A stretch of DNA of 64,000 bases from Cellulomonas sp. KRMCY2 (GTDB lineage Bacteria > Actinomycetota > Actinomycetes > Actinomycetales > Cellulomonadaceae), in contig NZ_JAGF01000001.1 of the NCBI RefSeq assembly GCF_000526515.1, forward strand, positions 3,596,001 to 3,660,000, written 5' to 3'. The notes under the pieces were generated by a model. The model worked only from the letters and a program-made list of their open reading frames with translations. It did not search any database and had not been told where the DNA came from. Numbering within the stretch: position 1 is the first letter of the stretch; each line of letters starts with the position of its first letter. Made by a program: the position numbers and the translations under genes. Shown in pieces: positions 22,068 to 31,877 of this stretch.

Positions 22068-22775
22068 TCAGCGGGACGGGTGCAGGTACGGGTTGACGGC
22101 GAGCTCGACGCTGATCCGGCTCGCAGGGCCGTGCCCCGGATGGACGGCTGTCGTCCGGTCGAGTGCCGCGACCCGGCGAAGGCTCGACGCCATCAGCGAG
22201 GCGTTGCCGCCCGGCAGGTCCGTCCGGCCGATCGTGCCGGCGAACAGCACGTCACCGGTCAGGGCGACCGGGCCGTCGGCGTCGAGCAGGTAGATCGTGG
22301 AGCCCTCGGTGTGGCCCGGGGCGTGCAGCACCGTCAGGGCCAGACCCTCGCCCGGACTCTCGCCGGTGGCGGCCAGTCGGAGCACCGCCGTGCCGTCCGG
22401 CCCGGCGGTGAAGGTCTCGACCCGCTCGGGCCGCTGCGGCAGCCCGACGGATCCGGAGCTCTCGGCCAGCTCGGCGAGCTGGGGTCCGAGCGGCCCGAGC
22501 GTCCCGAAGGGGTCGTCCAGCCGGTAGGCGTCGTCGGCGTGCAGGTGCAGGGCGACCTCGAGGGCCTCGCAGAGGGCCCCGGCGGACCAGGTGTGGTCGA
22601 CGTGCCCGTGCGTGACGAGCACACCGACCGGGGTCCAGCCGTTGCCGTGGACCAGCCGCAGCACGTCCTCGACCACACCCGCACCCGGGTCGACCACCGC
22701 GCAGCGCCCGTCGTCGTCGACCAGGACGTAGCAGTTGGTGCCGAGCAGCGGGGCCACCACGGTCCGGATCTGCAC
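22068..22775 (-). CDS. MBL-fold metallo-hydrolase (glyoxalase II-like)
   Basis: 235 residues. N-terminus MQIRTVVAPLLGTNCYVLVDDD, then the zinc-binding HxHxDH motif in VTHGHVDHTWSAG near residue 57, TPGHTEGSTIYLL-like APGHTEGSTIYLLD, and a distal VHPGHGPAS. These are the ligands of a dinuclear glyoxalase II-type hydrolase. Commonly placed before hisS in actinobacteria; the true substrate is unknown. The GTG start has TAGTCT six bases upstream (22782-22787), so translation is probably leaderless. Confidence 0.9.
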   Translation of the reverse strand: MQIRTVVAPLLGTNCYVLVDDDGRCAVVDPGAGVVEDVLRLVHGNGWTPVGVLVTHGHVDHTWSAGALCEALEVALHLHADDAYRLDDPFGTLGPLGPQLAELAESSGSVGLPQRPERVETFTAGPDGTAVLRLAATGESPGEGLALTVLHAPGHTEGSTIYLLDADGPVALTGDVLFAGTIGRTDLPGGNASLMASSLRRVAALDRTTAVHPGHGPASRISVELAVNPYLHPSR

Positions 22776-22781
22776 CTCAGA

Positions 22782-22787
22782 AGACTA
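22782..22787 (-). promoter_or_regulatory. Leaderless-type -10 element of the MBL gene
   Basis: TAGTCT on the minus strand, exactly six bases before the GTG start; there is no Shine-Dalgarno sequence between them. Confidence 0.45.
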
Positions 22788-22870
22788 GCCTCCTGCCTCG
22801 CCGGCACGACCGAGACCAGACCGTGACGTCGCAGGTCCGTCGGTGGCGACAGCGCTCCGCGCGGCTTGCC

Positions 22871-22876
22871 TAGACT
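22871..22876 (+). promoter_or_regulatory. -10 element of the cyclophilin/DUF349 operon (TAGACT)
   Basis: TAGACT on the plus strand, about 80 bases before the GTG start. It is divergent from the MBL promoter 84 bp away. Confidence 0.4.
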
Positions 22877-22962
22877 GTGCGAGGTCCCCGGCGCTGCAGA
22901 TCGCACGCGCCTGGGTGCCGGGGCTGCGTCCTGCAGCCCACCGAGGTCAGACGGGAGTGCAG

Positions 22963-23757
22963 GTGTCCTCGAGCAAGCGGGAGCGCGAGTACGCACGCAG
23001 GCGCCACGAGAAGTGGCTCGCGCGCCAGGCCGAGATCCGTGCCAGGCGTCGACGGCAGCGCGTCATCGCAGGCGTCGTGGTGGGCGTCCTCGCCCTGGTC
23101 GCCGTCGTGCTGCTCGTGCTCGACCTGACCCGGAACGACCCCGCGCCCGTGGTCGCGGACCCGCAGGCGTCCGCGACCACCGAGCCCGATCAGACCACCG
23201 AGCCCGATCAGGTCGTGCCGACCGAGACCCCCCGCGCCATCCCGGACGCGGCACTCGCCGAGGCGCGCACCTGGACCGCGAACGTGCGGACGTCGGTGGG
23301 CGACCTGACCCTCGAGCTCGACGGCGCTGCTGCCCCGCAGGCTGTGGCGTCCTTCGTGACGCTCGCCCAGGAGGGCTTCTTCGACGGGACGACCTGTCAC
23401 CGCCTGGTCACCGTCGACTACCACCTGCTGCAGTGCGGCGACCCGACCGGGACCGGCTTCGGCGGTCCGGGCTACCGCTTCGGCCCGATCGAGAACGCCC
23501 CGGCCGACGGCCTGTACCCGGCCGGTACCGTGGCCATGGCGCGGGCCGACGGCGACGGTGCGAGCATGGGCAGCCAGTTCTTCCTGGTGTACGAAGACAC
23601 GATCATCCCGGCGGACACCGCCGGGGGCTACACGGTCCTCGGGACCATCACGAGCGGCATGGACGTCCTGACGGGCGTCGCGGATGCCGGAACGGCCGAG
23701 GGTGCCGGGCAGACGCCGGCCACCGAGGTCACCATCGAAGGAGTTGAGACGCAGTGA
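22963..23757 (+). CDS. Membrane-anchored cyclophilin-type peptidyl-prolyl isomerase
   Basis: 264 residues from the GTG at 22963, with GGGAG 5 bases upstream (another GTG is 6 bases earlier). A very basic cytoplasmic segment (residues 1-28) precedes one membrane helix (~29-50), a short Asp/Thr-rich linker containing a repeated TTEPDQ, and a cyclophilin domain from ~100. The domain keeps LTLELDGAAAPQAVASFV, FFDGTTCHRLV and GSQFFLVYED. The catalytic Phe/Arg of canonical FHRV is seen as CHRLV. Assists folding of exported proteins. The stop overlaps the DUF349 start (GTGA). Confidence 0.9.
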   Translation: MSSSKREREYARRRHEKWLARQAEIRARRRRQRVIAGVVVGVLALVAVVLLVLDLTRNDPAPVVADPQASATTEPDQTTEPDQVVPTETPRAIPDAALAEARTWTANVRTSVGDLTLELDGAAAPQAVASFVTLAQEGFFDGTTCHRLVTVDYHLLQCGDPTGTGFGGPGYRFGPIENAPADGLYPAGTVAMARADGDGASMGSQFFLVYEDTIIPADTAGGYTVLGTITSGMDVLTGVADAGTAEGAGQTPATEVTIEGVETQ

Positions 23758-25649
23758 CCGACCACGAGCCGACGGCGGACGAGCCGACGACCACCGAAGC
23801 CACTGCGGACCTGACGCCTATCGAGGTGACGGGCGCCGGCGAGGCGAGCAGCGAGGGCACCGTCGAAGGGGTCGCTGACGAGGAGGCGCCCGACGAGGAG
23901 GCGCCCGACGAGGAGCCGGTGGCCGACGAGGTCGTCGCACCCGACGAGGAGCCGGTGGCCGACGAGGTCGTCGCACCCGACGAGGAGCCGGTGGCCGACG
24001 AGGTCGTCGTCCCCGACGAGGAGCCGACGCCCGACGAGGTCGTCGTCCCCGACGAGGAGCCGACGCCCGACGAGCTCACGACCGTCGACGCCCCGGCAGC
24101 GGCGTCGACGACGTCGGAGAGCGACCAGACCGTCGAGGACGTCCCGACGCCGGAGGTGAGCCCGACCCTTGAGGGCTCCCCCGCTGCGCAGGCGCACGCC
24201 GCCGAGACGCCCGCACCGGAGGCCGCCCCGTCGGCCGAGACGACTCCGACTGCCCGGCCGATGGCACGTCCGGTTCCCCGGCCGCATGCCCCCTCGACCC
24301 GACCAGCAGTCCCGAGCCCCGCCGCCGTCGCCGCGACGGCCGGTCCGACGACCACGCCCGTGCCTGTCCCGCCGGCGCTGACGCCCGCCGAGAGTGCCGA
24401 GGCTGCCCGCTGGGGCCGGGTCGACGACGACGGCACCGTCTGGGTCCGCGAGGAGTCGGGCGAGCGCGTCGTCGGGCAGTACCCGGGTGCTGACCACTCC
24501 GACGCGCTGGCCTTCTACGTGCGCCGGTACGCCGACCTGCACGCCAAGGTGCTGCTCTTCGAGGCACGCCTGAGCGCGACCGATCTCCCGGTCAAGGAGA
24601 TCGACTCCACCCTCGAGCACCTCACCGAGGAGCTCGCCGAACCCGCTGTCGTCGGCGACCTCGACGCCCTGCGCACGCGACTCGTCGCGCTCGGCGAGGT
24701 CGCCGCGCAGCGACGCGCCGTCGCCGACGCCGAGCGGGCTGCGGCCAAGCAGGCAGCGCTCGAGGCGCGAACGGCCATCGTCGAGGCGGCGGAGAAGATC
24801 GCCGGAACCGATCCCGAGCGCATCCAGTGGCGTCCCGCCGGTGAGCAGCTCCACGCGCTCCTCGATCAGTGGAAGGACGCCCAGCGGCACGGCCCGCGCG
24901 TCGATCGCGGCTCGGAGGACGCGCTGTGGAAGCGGTTCAGCCATGCGCGATCCACCTTCGACCGCGAGCGTCGTCGGTACTTCTCCGAGCTCGAGAAGCA
25001 CAACGCCGGCGCGAAGGCGGAGAAGGCGGCCCTGGTCGCCACCGCCGAGCAGCTCGCCACCAGCACCGACTGGGCCGAGACGTCCTCCGCCTACCGCGAC
25101 CTGATGACCCGCTGGAAGAACGCCGGGCGGGCGAGCCGCAAGGACGACGACGCCCTCTGGGCACGCTTCCGGGCAGCCCAGGACCAGTTCTTCAGCGCCC
25201 GGGACGCCAACCAGAAGGAGACCGACGCCGAGTTCGCAGCGAACCTCGAGGTGAAGCTCGCCCTGCTCGCGGAGGCCGAGAAGCTGGTCCCGGTTCGCGA
25301 CCTGGCAGCCGCACGTGCCGGGCTGCGCGACCTCCAGGAGCGCTGGGAGAAGGCCGGCAAGGTGCCGCGCGGAGAGATCCAGCGCGTCGAAGGTCGACTG
25401 CGCGCCGTCGAGCAGGCCGTCCGAGAAGCCGAGCAGAGCCAGTGGCAGCGCAGCAACCCGGAGACGCGGGCACGGGCCGAGGGGGCCGCTGCACAGCTTC
25501 TCGCCGCCATCGCGGGGCTCGAGCAGGATCTCGCGAAGGCCACGGCTGCCGGCAACACGCGCAAGATCGCCGAGGCGCAGGCTGCCCTCGACGCGCGTCG
25601 TGCGTGGCTCGAGCAGGTCGAGCGCGCGGCTGCGGACTCACGCGGCTGA
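23754..25649 (+). CDS. DUF349 domain protein with acidic repeat N-terminus
   Basis: 631 residues, GTG start overlapping the cyclophilin stop by 4 bases, with GAAGGAG 10 bases upstream. Residues 1-110 are strongly acidic and include tandem DEEPVADEVVAP-type repeats; 110-215 are Pro/Ala/Thr-rich; from ~220 (AARWGRVDDDGTVWVREESGERVVG) the conserved region begins. DUF349 helical repeats follow, each with a W(K/R)xAG-type core (RWKNAGRASRKDDDALWARF, ERWEKAGKVPRGE), forming a long coiled coil to the end. No enzymatic motif; possibly a scaffold or nucleic-acid-associated protein. Confidence 0.88.
   Translation: MTDHEPTADEPTTTEATADLTPIEVTGAGEASSEGTVEGVADEEAPDEEAPDEEPVADEVVAPDEEPVADEVVAPDEEPVADEVVVPDEEPTPDEVVVPDEEPTPDELTTVDAPAAASTTSESDQTVEDVPTPEVSPTLEGSPAAQAHAAETPAPEAAPSAETTPTARPMARPVPRPHAPSTRPAVPSPAAVAATAGPTTTPVPVPPALTPAESAEAARWGRVDDDGTVWVREESGERVVGQYPGADHSDALAFYVRRYADLHAKVLLFEARLSATDLPVKEIDSTLEHLTEELAEPAVVGDLDALRTRLVALGEVAAQRRAVADAERAAAKQAALEARTAIVEAAEKIAGTDPERIQWRPAGEQLHALLDQWKDAQRHGPRVDRGSEDALWKRFSHARSTFDRERRRYFSELEKHNAGAKAEKAALVATAEQLATSTDWAETSSAYRDLMTRWKNAGRASRKDDDALWARFRAAQDQFFSARDANQKETDAEFAANLEVKLALLAEAEKLVPVRDLAAARAGLRDLQERWEKAGKVPRGEIQRVEGRLRAVEQAVREAEQSQWQRSNPETRARAEGAAAQLLAAIAGLEQDLAKATAAGNTRKIAEAQAALDARRAWLEQVERAAADSRG
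23879..24080 (+). repeat. In-frame tandem repeat encoding acidic PDEEP(V/T) units
   Basis: Direct repeats of a 33-36 bp unit, each encoding a variant of VAPDEEPVADEV. Early copies share near-identical bases (gacgaggagccggtggccga) and later ones change to PTPDEVVVPDEE. This is a coding microsatellite-like tract likely to vary in copy number. Confidence 0.85.
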
Positions 25650-25730
25650 GCGGAGCGCTTCCGCGGCCTGCTGGGCTGCCGGCTGAGCTGGGCGCGCGCC
25701 GAGCGAGCCACGGTGCTCCCGTTCGAGCCG

Positions 25731-28253
25731 TCAGGCGTGCAGCGTGGGTGCCTCAGCCACCCGGGAGCCCGTGATCCGGTAGACGTCGAAGACGCCGTCC
25801 ACCTTGCGCACCGCCGCGAGCACCGAGCTCAGGTGAGCCGGCTCGGCCATCTCGAAGACGAAGCGGGACAGGGCGACCCGGTCGCGCGAGGTCGAGACCG
25901 TCGCGGACAGGATGTTCACGTGATGGTCGGACAGCACGCGCGTGACGTCCGAGAGCAGGCGACTGCGGTCGAGCGCCTCGACCTGGATCTGGACGAGGAA
26001 CATGGTGTTCGCACCGGTGTCCCACTCCACGTCGACAATCCGCTCGGGCTGGGCGCGCAGGTCGACGACGTTCGCGCAATCGGCCCGGTGGACGCTCACG
26101 CCGGTCCCCCGGGTGACGAACCCGATGATCTCGTCACCGGGGACCGGGGTGCAGCACTTGGCGAGCTTGGCCCAGATGTCGCTGACACCCTTGACGATGA
26201 CGCCGGCGTCGCCGGTCCGCGCCCGACGCGTCTGATGGCCGGGACGAGCGGCCTCGGCCACGGTCTCCTCGGTGCCCTGCTCGCCACCCATCGACTGCAC
26301 GAGACGGTGCACGACCGATGCCGCCGACGCCTGGCCCTCACCGATCGCGGCGTACAGCGCCGACACGTCGGCGAAGCGCATCTCGTTGGCGAGCGTGACG
26401 AGGCTCTCGTGGGTGAGCAGGCGCTGCAGCGGCAGGTGCTGCTTGCGCATCGCCTTGGCGATGGCGTCCTTGCCGTGCTCGATCGCCTCCTCGCGGCGTT
26501 CCTTCGAGAACCACTGGCGGATCTTGTTGCGCGCCCGCGGGCTCTTGACGAAGGTCATCCAGTCCCGGCTGGGGCCGGCGGTCTCCGACTTGGACGTCAG
26601 CACGTCGACGACGTCGCCGTTCTCCAGCTGCGAGTCGAGCGGCACGAGCCGGCCGTTGACCCGCGCACCCATCGTGCGATGACCGACCTCGGTGTGCACC
26701 GCGTAGGCGAAGTCGACAGGTGTCGAGCCGGACGGCAGTGCCATCACGTCGCCCTTGGGCGTGAAGACGAAGACCTCGGTGCCGCGGATCTCGAACCGCA
26801 GGGAGTCGAGGAACTCGCTCGGGTCGGCTGTCTCACGCTGCCAGTCGACGAGCTGACGGAGCCAGGCCATGTCGCCGGCGGCGTCGACGGCGCCGCCCTG
26901 CTGCTTGGCGATCTCCTTGTACTTCCAGTGCGCCGCGACGCCGTACTCCGCCCGACGGTGCATCTCGTGGGTGCGGATCTGGATCTCGACGGGCTTGCCG
27001 CCCGGACCGATCACCGTCGTGTGCAGGGACTGGTACATGTTGAACTTCGGCATCGCGATGTAGTCCTTGAACCGGCCGGGGACCGGGTTCCACCGCGCGT
27101 GCAGGGCACCGAGCGCCGCGTAGCAGTCGCGCACCGAGTCGACCAGGACACGGACGCCGACGAGGTCGTAGATGTCGGCGAAGTCGCGGCCGCGGACGAT
27201 CATCTTCTGGTAGATCGAGTAGTAGTGCTTCGGGCGGCCGGTCACGACCGACTTGATCTTCACGGCCCGCAGGTCGGCGGTGACCTGCTCACGGACGACC
27301 GACAGGTACTCGTCCCGCGCCGGTGCCCGTTCGGCGACGAGGTGGACGATCTCCTCGTAGACCTTGGGGTACAGGGTCGCGAACGAGAGGTCCTCGAGCT
27401 CCCACTTGATGGTGTTCATGCCGAGCCGGTGCGCCAGCGGCGCATAGATCTCGAGCGTCTCGCGGGCCTTGCGCTCGGCCGACTCGACGGGCACGAACCG
27501 CCAGGTCCGGGCGTTGTGCAGCCGGTCGGCCAGCTTGATGACCAGGACCCGGATGTCGCGGGACATCGCCACGACCATCTTGCGCACGGTCTCGGCCTGG
27601 GCGGCATCGCCGTAGTTGACCTTGTCGAGCTTCGTGACGCCGTCGACCAGCATCGCGATCTCGGGCCCGAACTCCGCCTCGAGCGCAGTCAGCGAGTAGT
27701 CGGTGTCCTCCACGGTGTCGTGCAGGAGGGCCGCGGCGAGGGTCGGCGCCGTCATGCCGAGATCGGCGAGGATGGTCGCGACCGCGACCGGGTGGGTGAT
27801 GTACGGGTCTCCGCTCCGGCGGACCTGGCCGCGGTGGGCGCGCTCAGCAGCCGTGTAGGCGCGCTCCAGGACGCTCAGGTCGGCCTTGGGGTGGTTGGCG
27901 CGGGCGGCGACCATCAGCGGCTCGAGGGCCGGCGAGCCAGCGGGCGTGCGGCTGCCGAACCTGACGAGCCGGGACCGCACCCGGTTCCCGGTCGCCGAGC
28001 CCTCCGAGGTGACCGGACGTGCGGCGACGTCGGCCGCAGCGTCGTCGGCCGCCGTGTCATCGGGCGCAGCGTCGTCGTCGCCGTCCGGCGCGTCGGGCAG
28101 TGCGACCGCCGGCACGTTGTCGATCGGCTCGGTGGCCAGACCGACCGGGCCGGGCGCAGCCGGCCGGATCGGCGCGTCGTCGGTGATGCCGTCGTCGGCC
28201 GCGGTGGTCGCCTCGGGCGCCGCGGCAGGGACGGGTGTCGACGTGTCGGCCAT
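25731..28253 (-). CDS. rel: Bifunctional (p)ppGpp synthetase/hydrolase Rel
   Basis: 840 residues from [11 protein letters not shown] at 28253, chosen because GGAGGG stands 7 bases upstream; an ATG 48 bases earlier lacks this. The first ~120 residues are Ala/Asp-rich and disordered. The HD hydrolase domain shows [13 protein letters not shown] and [13 protein letters not shown]; the synthetase domain [31 protein letters not shown] and [23 protein letters not shown] ([15 protein letters not shown]) and a C-terminal ACT domain complete it. Both HD and synthetase motifs are intact, so it should make and degrade (p)ppGpp. Lies after apt at the end of the yajC-secDF-apt run. Confidence 0.95.
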   Translation of the reverse strand: MADTSTPVPAAAPEATTAADDGITDDAPIRPAAPGPVGLATEPIDNVPAVALPDAPDGDDDAAPDDTAADDAAADVAARPVTSEGSATGNRVRSRLVRFGSRTPAGSPALEPLMVAARANHPKADLSVLERAYTAAERAHRGQVRRSGDPYITHPVAVATILADLGMTAPTLAAALLHDTVEDTDYSLTALEAEFGPEIAMLVDGVTKLDKVNYGDAAQAETVRKMVVAMSRDIRVLVIKLADRLHNARTWRFVPVESAERKARETLEIYAPLAHRLGMNTIKWELEDLSFATLYPKVYEEIVHLVAERAPARDEYLSVVREQVTADLRAVKIKSVVTGRPKHYYSIYQKMIVRGRDFADIYDLVGVRVLVDSVRDCYAALGALHARWNPVPGRFKDYIAMPKFNMYQSLHTTVIGPGGKPVEIQIRTHEMHRRAEYGVAAHWKYKEIAKQQGGAVDAAGDMAWLRQLVDWQRETADPSEFLDSLRFEIRGTEVFVFTPKGDVMALPSGSTPVDFAYAVHTEVGHRTMGARVNGRLVPLDSQLENGDVVDVLTSKSETAGPSRDWMTFVKSPRARNKIRQWFSKERREEAIEHGKDAIAKAMRKQHLPLQRLLTHESLVTLANEMRFADVSALYAAIGEGQASAASVVHRLVQSMGGEQGTEETVAEAARPGHQTRRARTGDAGVIVKGVSDIWAKLAKCCTPVPGDEIIGFVTRGTGVSVHRADCANVVDLRAQPERIVDVEWDTGANTMFLVQIQVEALDRSRLLSDVTRVLSDHHVNILSATVSTSRDRVALSRFVFEMAEPAHLSSVLAAVRKVDGVFDVYRITGSRVAEAPTLHA

Positions 28254-28285
28254 CAGGCCCTCCCTCCGCGCTGGACGATCGTCCG

Positions 28286-28291
28286 AGTCTA
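28286..28291 (-). promoter_or_regulatory. rel -10 element (TAGACT)
   Basis: TAGACT on the minus strand, 32 bases before the rel start codon and inside the 69-bp gap after apt, suggesting rel has its own promoter. Confidence 0.45.
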
Positions 28292-28322
28292 GATCGGTCA
28301 CCGGAAGGCCGCGTCTGGGGCG

Positions 28323-28868
28323 TCAGTAGGTGAGCAGCACGTCCAGCTCACGTCCGGCGAGCTTGTCACGCCCGTTGAGGAAGGTCAGCTCCATCAGGAA
28401 GGCGAGCCCGACGACGACTCCCCCGGCCAGCTCCAAGAGCTCAGCGGTCGCGGCAGCGGTGCCGCCGGTGGCCAGGACGTCATCGACGACCAGGATCCGG
28501 GCTCCGCGCGGGATCACGTCGGCGTGCACCTCGAGGACGGCGCTGCCGTACTCCAGGTCGTACGCGCCGGCGAGCGTCGCACGCGGGAGCTTGCCCTCCT
28601 TGCGCACCGGCACGAAGCCCGCGCCGAGGCCGAGGGCGACCGGCGCACCGAGGATGAACCCCCGTGCCTCCACACCGACCACGATGTCGATGTCGGCCGG
28701 CGCCCGCGCGACCATGTGACGGACGACCGCCGCGAAGGTCGGACCGTCCGCGAGGAGCGGTGTGATGTCCTTGAACACCACACCGGGCTGGGGGTAGTCG
28801 GGCACGTCGTGCACGAGGCGCCTCGCCCGCTCGACGAGGTCGGTTGCCGGTGCCAGGGGTGTGGTCAT
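28323..28868 (-). CDS. apt: Adenine phosphoribosyltransferase
   Basis: 181 residues. Salvages adenine to AMP using PRPP. The N-terminal VPDYPQPGVVFKDITPLL and VGVEARGFILGAPVA are typical of Apt; the PRPP-binding loop is ILVVDDVLATGGTAAA near residue 125. Its start overlaps the secF stop by 4 bases, so it is the last coupled gene of yajC-secD-secF-apt. Confidence 0.95.
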   Translation of the reverse strand: MTTPLAPATDLVERARRLVHDVPDYPQPGVVFKDITPLLADGPTFAAVVRHMVARAPADIDIVVGVEARGFILGAPVALGLGAGFVPVRKEGKLPRATLAGAYDLEYGSAVLEVHADVIPRGARILVVDDVLATGGTAAATAELLELAGGVVVGLAFLMELTFLNGRDKLAGRELDVLLTY

Positions 28869-29977
28869 GGCTTGCGTCCCGTCGGGCGGTTCGGCTTGTT
28901 CCGCTTGGGTTGTGCGCGCGTGCCGAGGTGCGTCCCGGGAACGGGGGCCCCGACGTGCACGGTCACCCGACCGGGCTCGCCCGTCCCGCCGGCCACCGTG
29001 GCGGCCGTGCGGCTCGCGAGCACCTTGGCCGTGTGCTCGGCGATCTTCGGCTCACGCTCGCGCAGGCTCACCTCGAAGGGTGTCGCGATGAAGATCGAGG
29101 AGAACGCGCCGACCGCGATGCCGATGAACAGGGCGAGGGCGATGTCCCGCAGCGTCCCGGCACCCAGGAGGAAGGCACCGATGAACAGGATCGCGCCGAC
29201 CGGGAGCAGGGCGACGACGGACGTGTTGATCGACCGGACGAGGGTCTGGTTGACCGCGAGGTTCGCCAGCTCGGCATAGGTGTACCGACGCTGGTCGAGC
29301 GCGTCCTTGGTGTTCTCCCGAACCTTGTCGAACACGACCACTGTGTCGTACAGCGAGTACCCGAGGATCGTCAGGAAGCCGATCACCGTCGCCGGGCTGA
29401 CCTCCCACCCCACGGCTGCGTAGAGGCCGACGGTGATCAACAGGTCGTGCGCCAGGGCGACGAGGGCCGCGGCGGCCATCCGCCAGGCCCGGAAGTAGAG
29501 CGTCATCACGACGCCCACGAGCCCCAGGAAGATGACCAGCCCGCGCAGGGCCTTGCTCGTCACGTCGGCGCCCCAGGTGGGGCCGACGAACGACGAGCTG
29601 ACCTCGGTCCGCGGGACGTCGTAGGCGGCGGCCAGCGCATCGGCGACAGCCGTGGTCTCGGCGTCGGTCAGGTCGCTGGTCTGCACCCGCAGCGCCGACC
29701 CACCGACGACCGACACCCGCGGGATCTCGTCCGGGACGATCGCGGTGACCGCGTCGACAGCCGGCTGCTGCGCGGTGTCGCTCACGCTGCTGACCGTGAA
29801 CTCCGCGCCGCCGCGGAAGTCGATGCTCGGGTTGAGCCCGCGGACCAGGAGCAGCAGGCCGGTCGACACGACCATCACCGCGGCGATCGCGTACCAGCGC
29901 CGACGGTGACCGACGATGTCGTAGGACCGCTTGCCCGTGTAGAGGTCGTTTCCCCACTGGGACACTCGCGAGGCCAT
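28865..29977 (-). CDS. secF: Protein translocase subunit SecF
   Basis: 370 residues. First helix at ~27-47 (WYAIAAVMVVSTGLLLL), then the periplasmic domain with PSIDFRGGAEFTV, and five more helices with the SecF signatures FYRAWRM-like YFRAWRMAAAALVALAHDLL and GYSLYDTVVVFDKVREN. A C-terminal Ser/Pro/basic cytoplasmic tail follows. Works with SecD and YajC to pull exported proteins through SecYEG using the proton gradient. Overlaps secD by one base and apt by four. Confidence 0.95.
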   Translation of the reverse strand: MASRVSQWGNDLYTGKRSYDIVGHRRRWYAIAAVMVVSTGLLLLVRGLNPSIDFRGGAEFTVSSVSDTAQQPAVDAVTAIVPDEIPRVSVVGGSALRVQTSDLTDAETTAVADALAAAYDVPRTEVSSSFVGPTWGADVTSKALRGLVIFLGLVGVVMTLYFRAWRMAAAALVALAHDLLITVGLYAAVGWEVSPATVIGFLTILGYSLYDTVVVFDKVRENTKDALDQRRYTYAELANLAVNQTLVRSINTSVVALLPVGAILFIGAFLLGAGTLRDIALALFIGIAVGAFSSIFIATPFEVSLREREPKIAEHTAKVLASRTAATVAGGTGEPGRVTVHVGAPVPGTHLGTRAQPKRNKPNRPTGRKP

Positions 29978-31785
29978 CAGGCGTCCTTCCGATCGGTCTG
30001 TGCATCGGCCTCGGCGGTGGCTGCGGTCGTGACCGGGCTCACGGTGGCGGCGTCCTGGGCGGCCTTGCGTGCGGCGGCCCTGCGCTCGGCGATCGTGAGT
30101 CGGCGGTCGCCCGTCTCGACGTCCTCGGACGTCGGCCGGCCGGCCGCCCCCGCGAGGTCGAGCTCGCGTTCGGAGCCCTCCGGGTGGGTGCGATCGGCCC
30201 GCTGGGCGGCGGGGGCGACGCGCCCTCGACCCACGTATCGGCTGCGGGCACCGAGCATGCCCGGGTCGAGCCCGGAGAACTTGTGCCCCTGCCCGAAGAA
30301 ACTGGTGCGCGCCAGCAGGAGCATCACCGGGTGGGTGAACAGGAAGACGACCATGAGGTCGATCAGGGTGGTCAGACCGAGGGTGAAGGCGAAGCCACGG
30401 ACCCCACCGACGGCCAGGAAGTACAGCACGAAGGCTGCCAGGAAGTTCACCGCGTCGGAGGCCAGGATCGTCCGGCGAGCCCGCAGCCAGCCCTCGTCCA
30501 CGGCTGCGACCAGCGTCCTGCCGTCCCGCAGCTCGTCACGGATCCGCTCGAAGTAGACGATGAAGGAGTCCGCGGTGATACCGATGGCCACGATGATGCC
30601 TGCGACACCGGGCAGGCTGAGCCGATAGCCCTGCGTCCAGGACAGCAGCGCGATGGCTGCGTAGACGAGCACGCCGGCGACGGCGAGCGAGGCGATCGTG
30701 ACCGCGCCCAGCGCCCGGTACTGCACGATCGAGTAGATCCCGACCAGGATCAGGCCCACCAGACCGGCGAGGAGACCCCGCTGGAGCTGCTCGGAGCCGA
30801 GCGTCGCGGAGATCTGCTGCTCGCTCTGCACCTCGAACGTCAGCGGCAGAGCACCGAAGTTGAGCTGCCGGGCGAGGGTCGCGGCGGTCTCCCGCGTAAA
30901 GGTGCCCGAGATCTCGGCCATCCCGTTGGTGATCGCCGCGTTCACCGAGGGCGCCGAGATCACCAGGCCGTCGAGCACCATGGCGAACTGGTTGCGCGGG
31001 GGCTCGAGCTCCAGCAGGCGCGTCGTGACCGTGCGGAACGCAGCAGCACCGTCGCCGTTGAACGAGATGTTGGTGACCCACTCGTTGGTCTGGATCCCGC
31101 TCGGTCCGACGCGCAGCCCGGAGCTCGCGCTGTCGATGTCCGAGCCCTGGACCTCCACCGGGCCGAGGACGTACTTGGTCGTGCCCGAGGCGTCGCAGGC
31201 GACGACTGCGGCGTTCTGGTCGCCGACCAGCGCGCTGCCACCGCTCAGGTTCGCCGGGTCGGTGCAGTCACGAGCCTGGAAGTCGGCCAGGAGGGCGTCG
31301 GTCAACCACGCGGGGTCGCTGGCGTCGACCGGCTCGACCACGTCGGTCGCCGGGGTGGCGGTCGGGGCCGCGGCGGGTTCGCTCGCCTCCGGCGCGGCCT
31401 GCACGATGACCGGTCGGAAGAGCATCTGGGCCGACTCGCGCACCAGGCGGAGAGTCGCCTCGTCCGGCTCACCGGGCAGCGCCACGACGATGTTCGAGCC
31501 ACCCTGGCTGGTGATCTCCGCCTCGGCGACACCTGAGGCGTCGATCCGCTGGCGGATCACATCGATCGCCTGGGAGATCGTGTCGTCGGTGACGCGGCTG
31601 CCGTCCTGCGCGGTCGGCCGCAGGATCACCTGCGTGCCGCCCTCGAGGTCGAGGGCCAGCTTGGGAGTCAGGGAGGCGTCGGACCACGTGGTCCCTGCCA
31701 GCAGACCCCCGAAGAGGGCCGTCACCAGGATCCCGAGCATCACCAGGGTGCGCACCGGTCGTTCGCGGTGGGTCGTCGTTGCCAA
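29977..31785 (-). CDS. secD: Protein translocase subunit SecD
   Basis: 602 residues. N-terminal helix (~12-32), then KLALDLEGGTQVILRPTA and the large periplasmic head (P1), which carries an Ala/Pro/Glu-rich insertion at ~150-175. Five C-terminal helices follow with the conserved GVAGIIVAIGITADSFIVYFERIRDELR and SDAVNFLAAFVLYFLAVGGVRGFAFTLGLTTLIDL. A long charged tail (~505-602) extends into the cytoplasm. The gene order yajC-secD-secF is intact. Confidence 0.95.
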   Translation of the reverse strand: MATTTHRERPVRTLVMLGILVTALFGGLLAGTTWSDASLTPKLALDLEGGTQVILRPTAQDGSRVTDDTISQAIDVIRQRIDASGVAEAEITSQGGSNIVVALPGEPDEATLRLVRESAQMLFRPVIVQAAPEASEPAAAPTATPATDVVEPVDASDPAWLTDALLADFQARDCTDPANLSGGSALVGDQNAAVVACDASGTTKYVLGPVEVQGSDIDSASSGLRVGPSGIQTNEWVTNISFNGDGAAAFRTVTTRLLELEPPRNQFAMVLDGLVISAPSVNAAITNGMAEISGTFTRETAATLARQLNFGALPLTFEVQSEQQISATLGSEQLQRGLLAGLVGLILVGIYSIVQYRALGAVTIASLAVAGVLVYAAIALLSWTQGYRLSLPGVAGIIVAIGITADSFIVYFERIRDELRDGRTLVAAVDEGWLRARRTILASDAVNFLAAFVLYFLAVGGVRGFAFTLGLTTLIDLMVVFLFTHPVMLLLARTSFFGQGHKFSGLDPGMLGARSRYVGRGRVAPAAQRADRTHPEGSERELDLAGAAGRPTSEDVETGDRRLTIAERRAAARKAAQDAATVSPVTTAATAEADAQTDRKDA

Positions 31786-31877
31786 CTGTTCGTCTTCTCT
31801 CGTGTGCGTGCGGCCCGTCCGCCCGGGCTACCGGCAGGCCGTGCGGTGTGTGACGGGGACGTGGCCCCGTCGGGTGA

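Noticed and set aside
23879-24080. CRISPR-like repeat array
   Set aside because: Repeats are contiguous, in frame and encode an acidic tract; there are no spacers or cas genes.
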